This document shows positions 24,253-28,208 of a DNA stretch of 28,208 nt, piece by piece. The notes beneath the pieces are model-generated. The model was not told the origin of the DNA. It ran no database searches and saw only the letters and a program-made list of their open reading frames with translations. The number at the start of each line of letters is the position of its first letter. Position 1 is the first letter of the stretch. Both the position numbers and the translations under genes were made by a program. The DNA comes from Pseudomonadota bacterium (GTDB lineage: Bacteria > Pseudomonadota > Gammaproteobacteria > Xanthomonadales > Rhodanobacteraceae). The stretch is from positions 1 to 28,208 of the forward strand of contig JAEYZH010000136.1 in NCBI GenBank assembly GCA_023430685.1, written 5' to 3'.

Positions 24253-26294
24253 GCGATCGCATCGACAACCTCCGTTTCGGCCTGCTCGCGACCAGCGTCG
24301 CCGCGGTGATCGCGACGCACCTCGGGCACCTGCCGGCCTGGTTCGCGGCGGTGCTGTTCGCGACGATCGGATTGCGCGCGGTGTCGCGCCGGCGCGGCGC
24401 GCCGACCGTGCCCGTTTGGGTGCGCATACCGCTCGCGGCGCTGCTGCTCGCCTGGATCACGATGTCGTTCGGCAACGTGTTCGGCCGCGAACCCGGCAGC
24501 GTGCTCGGTTGCGGCCTGCTCGCGCTGAAGCTGCTCGAGACCGAACGCGTGCGCGACGCGCGCGTCGCGGCCGGATTCGCGGCGTTCGTCCTGATGAGCG
24601 CGCTGCTGTTCACGCAGTCGCTCGGCTTCACCTCGCTGGTCTGCACGGTGCTGGTGCTGCTGGTCGCCACGCTCGTCGCGCTGCAACCTGCGAGCCCCGG
24701 CGATCGCCGGCCGTTGCGCGCGGAGTTCCGCAGCGCGGCCCTGCTCATGCTCGCAGGACTGCCGCTCGCGGCCGCGGCGTTCCTGCTGGTGCCGCGGCTC
24801 GGTTCGCCGCTTTGGGGCGCGCCGGGCGGCGACATGCTCGCGCGCACGGGCCTGTCCGAAACGATGGCGCCTGGACAGATCACCGAACTCCTGGTCAGCG
24901 ACGCGCCGGCCCTGCGCGTGAGCTTCGACACCGGCCCGCCGCCCGCGCAGCAGCGCTATTTCCGCACAATGGTGTTGTGGGACTTCGACGGCACCACCTG
25001 GTCGCGCGGCTGGTTCCTCGGCTACGGTTTCATGGAAGAGGCACAGCGGCGCGGCAACGGGCGCAGCGGGACCTACAGCTACGAGATCACGCTCGAACCG
25101 ACCGATCGACGCTGGCTGCCCTCGCTCGACATGCCGCTGGCCGCGCCGGAAGGCGCGCGTCTCGGCGCCGACCACGTGCTGTTCTCGAGCACGCAGGTCA
25201 CGCAACCGGTTCGCTATCGCGTTCGCTCGGCCACCGACTACGTGCTCGCGCCATCACTGTCCGAAGGTCCGCGCGCGCGCGCGCTCGCGTTGCCGCCGGG
25301 CTACAACCCGCGTACGCACGATCTCGCACGCAGATGGCGCGCCGAAGGCCGCGACGACGCCGCGATCGTCAAGGCAACGCTCGACCTGTTCCGTGCATCG
25401 TTCACCTACACCTTGCAGCCGCCGCTGCTCGGCCGCGATTCGGTCGATGATTTCCTGTTCGGCACGCGCGCGGGTTTCTGCGAGCACTATTCCTCCGCGT
25501 TCGTCGTGCTGATGCGCGCGGCCGGCATTCCGGCGCGCGTGGTGACCGGCTACCAGGGCGGCTGGTGGAACGAATCGGACGCCTACCTGCTGGTGCGCCA
25601 GTCCGATGCGCATGCGTGGGCCGAGGTCTGGCTCGGCGAGCGCGGCTGGGTGCGCGTCGATCCGACCGCGGCGGTGAGTCCTGCGCGCATCGATCTCGGC
25701 GCATCGGTCGCGAACGCGGGCGAAGGCTGGACCGGCTCGACCCTGCTGCGCGACCTGCGCAACCGGCTCGATGTGATGAACAGGCTCTGGACCGAAGGGA
25801 TCATCCGCTTCGACCACTTGCGCCAGCAGGGCTTGCTGACGCCCTTCGGCGTCGCCGACGCCGACCCCGCCGACCTCATGCTCGCGCTCGCGGTCGCGAT
25901 CGCGCTCGTGCTGGTCGCCGCGACCGCGTGGGCGATCCGCTCGGCGCCGCGCAGGCGAGGCGATGCGCTCGACCATGCCTGGCGCCTGCTGCGCGCGCGC
26001 CTCGCGCGCGCCGGCATCGAATCGCGCGACAGCGAAGGGCCGCTCGACCTGCTCGCGCGCGTGCGCGCGCAGTCGCGAGTCGCCGCGCCACGTCTCGAAC
26101 CGCTGGTTCGCCGCTACGTCGCGCTGCGATACGGTGGCGATACAGATCCTGAACGCGTGCGCGCGTTCGAGCGCGCCGCGCGCCGCTTCCGCCTGCCGCG
26201 CGTGCCGCGCGTGCCGGATCGACGCGCGCCGATCCGGAACGGCACTGCAACGAGCGCCGACGCTGGCGCGTCATCACCTCATGCGAGGGAGTAA
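24249..26294 (+). CDS. tgpA: TgpA-like transglutaminase/protease, DUF3488 membrane protein
   Basis: The 681-aa protein has an N-terminal group of membrane helices (DUF3488, about residues 8-195), a periplasmic transglutaminase-like domain and a C-terminal helix (about 536-558) with a cytoplasmic DUF4129-like tail. The catalytic triad is intact: C411 in GFCEHYSSAFVVLMRAAGIPAR, H455 in DAHAWAEVW and D471 in RVDPTAAV. The best-known homologue is Pseudomonas aeruginosa TgpA, reported as important for viability; its physiological substrate is unclear. The start is TTG 24249 within the DUF58 stop (TTGA), since the frame has no ATG before the first membrane helix. The arginine-rich C-terminus ends 36 bases before the lipoprotein gene. 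Confidence 0.92.
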   Translation: MSDRIDNLRFGLLATSVAAVIATHLGHLPAWFAAVLFATIGLRAVSRRRGAPTVPVWVRIPLAALLLAWITMSFGNVFGREPGSVLGCGLLALKLLETERVRDARVAAGFAAFVLMSALLFTQSLGFTSLVCTVLVLLVATLVALQPASPGDRRPLRAEFRSAALLMLAGLPLAAAAFLLVPRLGSPLWGAPGGDMLARTGLSETMAPGQITELLVSDAPALRVSFDTGPPPAQQRYFRTMVLWDFDGTTWSRGWFLGYGFMEEAQRRGNGRSGTYSYEITLEPTDRRWLPSLDMPLAAPEGARLGADHVLFSSTQVTQPVRYRVRSATDYVLAPSLSEGPRARALALPPGYNPRTHDLARRWRAEGRDDAAIVKATLDLFRASFTYTLQPPLLGRDSVDDFLFGTRAGFCEHYSSAFVVLMRAAGIPARVVTGYQGGWWNESDAYLLVRQSDAHAWAEVWLGERGWVRVDPTAAVSPARIDLGASVANAGEGWTGSTLLRDLRNRLDVMNRLWTEGIIRFDHLRQQGLLTPFGVADADPADLMLALAVAIALVLVAATAWAIRSAPRRRGDALDHAWRLLRARLARAGIESRDSEGPLDLLARVRAQSRVAAPRLEPLVRRYVALRYGGDTDPERVRAFERAARRFRLPRVPRVPDRRAPIRNGTATSADAGASSPHARE

Positions 26295-26330
26295 GCTCGC
26301 AGGCATGCACCGATCGCACCGGAGTACCCG

Positions 26331-26918
26331 ATGAAAGCCCTCTTGCTGGTCGCGCCGCTCGGCATCCTGCTGGCCTCGTGCGCGAGCGTCCCGAAGCCGC
26401 TGCAGGGCACGTTCACGCCGATGACGCCGCGCCAGGCCGTCGCAGCCGCGAATGGGCAGCCGGTGCGATGGGGCGGCGAGATCATCCGCGTCGAACCCAA
26501 GGCCGGTTCCACCTGCTTCGAGATCCTTTCGCGCGAACTCGGTTCGAATGCGCGTCCGCTGCTGCGCGATCCCTCGGGCGGCCGCTTCATCGCATGCCAC
26601 GAGGGATTCCAGGATCCGGAGGAATTCAAGCAGGGCCGCGAGATCACCGTCACGGGTCGCGTGACCGGTGTCGACCACGGCAAGATCGGCGAGTTCGACT
26701 ATCGCTATCCGCACGTCGAAGCCGACGCGATCCACCTTTGGAAGCCGCGCAGCGCGAACCTGCACTCGCCCTACTACGATCCCTGGATGTACGGCGTCGG
26801 CCCGGGATGGGGCTGGGGCTACAACCCGTACTGGGGTCCACAATGGGGCGGCACGATCATCATCCGCGACAATCCCGCGCCGCGCCCGCCACCGCGTCCG
26901 CGACCGCCGCGCAGCTGA
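26331..26918 (+). CDS. Slp family outer-membrane lipoprotein
   Basis: The 195-aa product has a lipoprotein signal with lipobox LLASC (cysteine C17), then an Slp-type domain: PLQGTFTPMTPRQAVAAANG, VRWGGEIIRVEPKAGSTCFEIL and GREITVTGRVTGVDHGKIGEFDYRYPHVEADAIHLW. Slp is a starvation-inducible outer-membrane lipoprotein in E. coli. The serine after the cysteine favours outer-membrane sorting through the Lol system encoded nearby. The C-terminus is unusual: a tyrosine/tryptophan/glycine-rich stretch (SPYYDPWMYGVGPGWGWG...) and then a proline/arginine tail. CGGAG six bases upstream supports ATG 26331. It converges on the HIT gene with an 18-base gap. Confidence 0.88.
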   Translation: MKALLLVAPLGILLASCASVPKPLQGTFTPMTPRQAVAAANGQPVRWGGEIIRVEPKAGSTCFEILSRELGSNARPLLRDPSGGRFIACHEGFQDPEEFKQGREITVTGRVTGVDHGKIGEFDYRYPHVEADAIHLWKPRSANLHSPYYDPWMYGVGPGWGWGYNPYWGPQWGGTIIIRDNPAPRPPPRPRPPRS

Positions 26919-26936
26919 TGGCGCACGTCCGCTCGC

Positions 26937-27281
26937 TCAGCCGGGCGGCCAATGCAGCGCGCGCCCGGCGAGCAGGTGCAGGTGGATGTGGAACACCGTC
27001 TGCCCGCCGTCGCGGTTGCAGTTCATGACGACGCGGTAGCCGTCCTCGGCGAAGCCCTGCTGCTTCGCCCAGCGCGACGCCGCAAGGACGAGCTTCCCTA
27101 CCAGCGCCGCATCGCCCTCGCCGAGGTCGTTCAGCGTCGCGATCGGCCGCTTCGGAATGAACAGCACATGCACCGTCGCCTGCGGATTGATGTCGCGGAA
27201 CCCGAGCACCTCGTCGTCCTCGTGGACGATGTCGGCGGGAATCTCGCGGCGGATGATCTTCGCGAAGAGCGTGTCGGTCAT
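26937..27281 (-). CDS. HIT family (HinT-like) nucleotide hydrolase
   Basis: The 114-aa product has the complete histidine triad HIHLHLL (H98, H100, H102) and the N-terminal TLFAKIIRREIPADIVHEDD typical of bacterial HinT proteins, which hydrolyse nucleoside phosphoramidates such as AMP-linked amines. ATG 27281 begins the family sequence; a longer reading upstream runs into the repeat. There is no Shine-Dalgarno sequence before the start, only pyrimidine-rich repeat sequence, as for recR and lolD. It lies downstream of recR on the same strand, across the repeat at 27299-27459, so read-through is possible. Confidence 0.92.
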   Translation of the reverse strand: MTDTLFAKIIRREIPADIVHEDDEVLGFRDINPQATVHVLFIPKRPIATLNDLGEGDAALVGKLVLAASRWAKQQGFAEDGYRVVMNCNRDGGQTVFHIHLHLLAGRALHWPPG

Positions 27282-27298
27282 TTTGTGAGCCGGGAAAT

Positions 27299-27459
27299 GT
27301 GGAATGGGGAATGGGGAATGGTAAAGCGCAAGCGCCAATGCTGATACGTCCCGATGCCAACGCCGCCGCTTTCGCTCTTGCCGTTCCCTATTCCCTATTC
27401 CCTATTCCCTATTCCCTACTCCCTACTCCCTACTCCCTACTCCCTACTCCCTATTCCCC
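27299..27459. repeat. Heptad-type repeat module between recR and hinT
   Basis: A G-rich arm (27299-27321, GGAATGGGG units) and a long C-rich arm (27384-27459) flank about 60 bases of unrelated sequence. The C-rich arm includes the ten-unit tandem tract. In transcription order (minus strand) the GGG tracts follow the recR stop almost at once, and the C-rich arm lies about 18 bases before the hinT ATG. Confidence 0.8.
27384..27453. repeat. Ten tandem 7-bp units (5 TTCCCTA then 5 CTCCCTA)
   Basis: Five exact copies of TTCCCTA (27384-27418) are followed by five exact copies of CTCCCTA (27419-27453) and a partial unit. On the minus strand these read TAGGGAG/TAGGGAA, giving eleven or so GGG tracts spaced by four bases. 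Such a tract may change copy number and can form a G-quadruplex. Confidence 0.95.
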
Positions 27460-27462
27460 GCC

Positions 27463-28056
27463 CTAAAGCTCCTGCCGCCCGCCGAACGCGTGCGCGAGCG
27501 TGCCGCGATCGACGAACTCGAGCTCGCCGCCGAGCGGGACGCCGTGTGCGAGGCGGCTCGCGCGCACGTTCGCGGCGCGCGCGAGTTGCGCGAGCAGGTG
27601 CGCGGTGGCCTCGCCTTCGACCGTCGGATTGGTCGCGACGATGAGTTCCCGGACCTCGCCTTCGGCGAGACGGCGCTCTAGCAGGTCGAGGCCGAGCTCG
27701 CGCGGTCCCATGCCGTCGAGCGGCGAGAGCCGGCCGAGCAACACGAAGTAGTGCCCGCGAAAGCCCGTCGCCTGTTCGATCGCGAGCTGGTCGACCGGCG
27801 TCTCGACCACGCAGAGCAGGCTTGTGTCACGCTGCGCGTTCGCGCAGACGACGCAGACCGGCGACTCGCTGAAGCTGCGGCAGCGCTCGCAGTTGCCGAT
27901 CCGCTCGACCGCGGTCGCGAGCCGCTCCGCGAGCTTGCGCGCGCCCGCGCGATCGCGCTCGAGCACATGGAACGCCATCCGCTGCGCAGTCTTCGCCCCT
28001 ACCCCGGGCAGGCAGCGCAGCGCGTCGATGAGGTCGTTGAGGAGGGGGGAGGACAT
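27463..28056 (-). CDS. recR: Recombination mediator protein RecR
   Basis: The 197-aa product matches RecR in length and domain order: helix-hairpin-helix (LRCLPGVGAKTAQRMAFHVL, 13-32), a four-cysteine zinc motif (C56, C59, C68, C71), a Toprim domain with ETPVDQLAIE and GRLSPLDGMGP, and the C-terminal ASRLAHGVPLGGELEFVDRGTL. RecR works with RecO (and RecF) to load RecA at single-stranded gaps. The start MSSPLLNDLIDALRCLPGVG is family-typical and ATG 28056 is firm, yet no Shine-Dalgarno sequence precedes it, only the C-rich repeat arm. ybaB lies upstream, as in the usual dnaX-ybaB-recR cluster. Confidence 0.96.
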   Translation of the reverse strand: MSSPLLNDLIDALRCLPGVGAKTAQRMAFHVLERDRAGARKLAERLATAVERIGNCERCRSFSESPVCVVCANAQRDTSLLCVVETPVDQLAIEQATGFRGHYFVLLGRLSPLDGMGPRELGLDLLERRLAEGEVRELIVATNPTVEGEATAHLLAQLARAANVRASRLAHGVPLGGELEFVDRGTLAHAFGGRQEL

Positions 28057-28057
28057 G

Positions 28058-28176
28058 GGTAGGGAATGGGGAATGGGGAATAGGGAATCGGCGAGCCAGA
28101 ACCGGGCGCAGGAACTTCAGCCTCAATTGTATTTGCTGCTTGCCATGCCCTATTCCCGATTCCCTATTCCCGGCCC
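28058..28176. repeat. Heptad-type inverted repeat between ybaB and recR
   Basis: GGGAATAGGGAATCGG at 28076-28091 and its exact complement at 28156-28171 are 16-base perfect inverted arms, within longer GGGAATG/CCCTATT runs (28058-28091 and 28148-28176). The 64 bases between them are unlike the other copies. On the minus strand the G-rich arm follows the ybaB stop directly, and the C-rich arm reaches the recR start. Confidence 0.85.
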
Positions 28177-28177
28177 C

Positions 28178-28208
28178 TCAGAACGGCAACTTGAACCCCG
28201 GCGGGAGG
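28178..28208 (-). CDS. ybaB: YbaB/EbfC nucleoid-associated protein, last codons only
   Basis: Only the last nine codons and the stop (28178-28180) are in the window, reading LPPGFKLPF. This is the typical C-terminal end of YbaB/EbfC DNA-binding proteins, and the position directly upstream of recR on the same strand is the usual one for ybaB. The rest of the gene lies beyond the right edge. Confidence 0.8.
   Translation of the reverse strand, partial: LPPGFKLPF

Noticed and set aside
27282..27338. N-terminal extension of the HIT protein
   Set aside because: It is repeat-derived, and the HIT family sequence begins at ATG 27281.
27384..27459. CRISPR array or direct-repeat array with spacers
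   Set aside because: The repeats are contiguous 7-bp units with no spacers and no cas genes are nearby.

Overview
The window is a GC-rich (about 70% by eye) Gram-negative chromosomal segment. Its best taxonomic clue is the minus-strand gene order lolC/E - lolD - comEC - exbB - exbD - msbA - lpxK, which as I recall is typical of Xanthomonadales/Lysobacterales (Xanthomonas, Lysobacter and Rhodanobacteraceae relatives). The intergenic GGGAATA/GGGAATG repeats and the CTTCTCCCGC...GCGGGAGAAGG hairpin element also fit that order. I see no tRNA, rRNA, CRISPR array, prophage or insertion sequence.

Layout. (1) 1-1038, minus: a transglutaminase-family exported protein cut by the window edge. (2) 1184-7843, plus: six tightly packed genes that look like one operon for using peptidoglycan peptides. 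They encode a DUF819 membrane protein, an exported NlpC/P60 endopeptidase, an L-Ala-D/L-Glu-type dipeptide epimerase, a MurR/RpiR-family regulator, an exported YkuD L,D-transpeptidase-fold protein, and a glutamate-symporter-family carrier whose substrate-site and sodium-site residues are changed. (3) 7841-8025: a hairpin-rich repeat element. (4) 8039-13416, minus: a small HMA-like Cys-rich protein, a DUF4142 exported protein and the very long helicase Lhr. (5) 13518-21975, minus: a cell-envelope block with lpxK, msbA, exbD, exbB, comEC, lolD and a lolC/E permease (lipid A phosphorylation and flipping, proton-driven energy transduction, DNA uptake, lipoprotein release). (6) 22302-26918, plus: moxR, DUF58 and tgpA in one overlapping unit, then an Slp-like lipoprotein. 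(7) 26937-28208, minus: a HIT-family hydrolase, recR and the last codons of ybaB.

Two things stand out. First, the 1184-7843 operon reads as a self-contained murein-peptide salvage system: cleavage, uptake, epimerisation and control. Its two membrane proteins are of uncharacterised specificity. Second, three gaps between co-oriented minus-strand genes (lolE/lolD, recR/hinT, ybaB/recR) are each filled by the same kind of module. A run of GGG tracts spaced by four bases starts at or just after the upstream stop codon, and the complementary C-rich arm ends just before the downstream start codon, where no Shine-Dalgarno sequence is visible. One module contains ten tandem 7-bp units. This arrangement could form a long hairpin or an RNA G-quadruplex and may control expression within operons.
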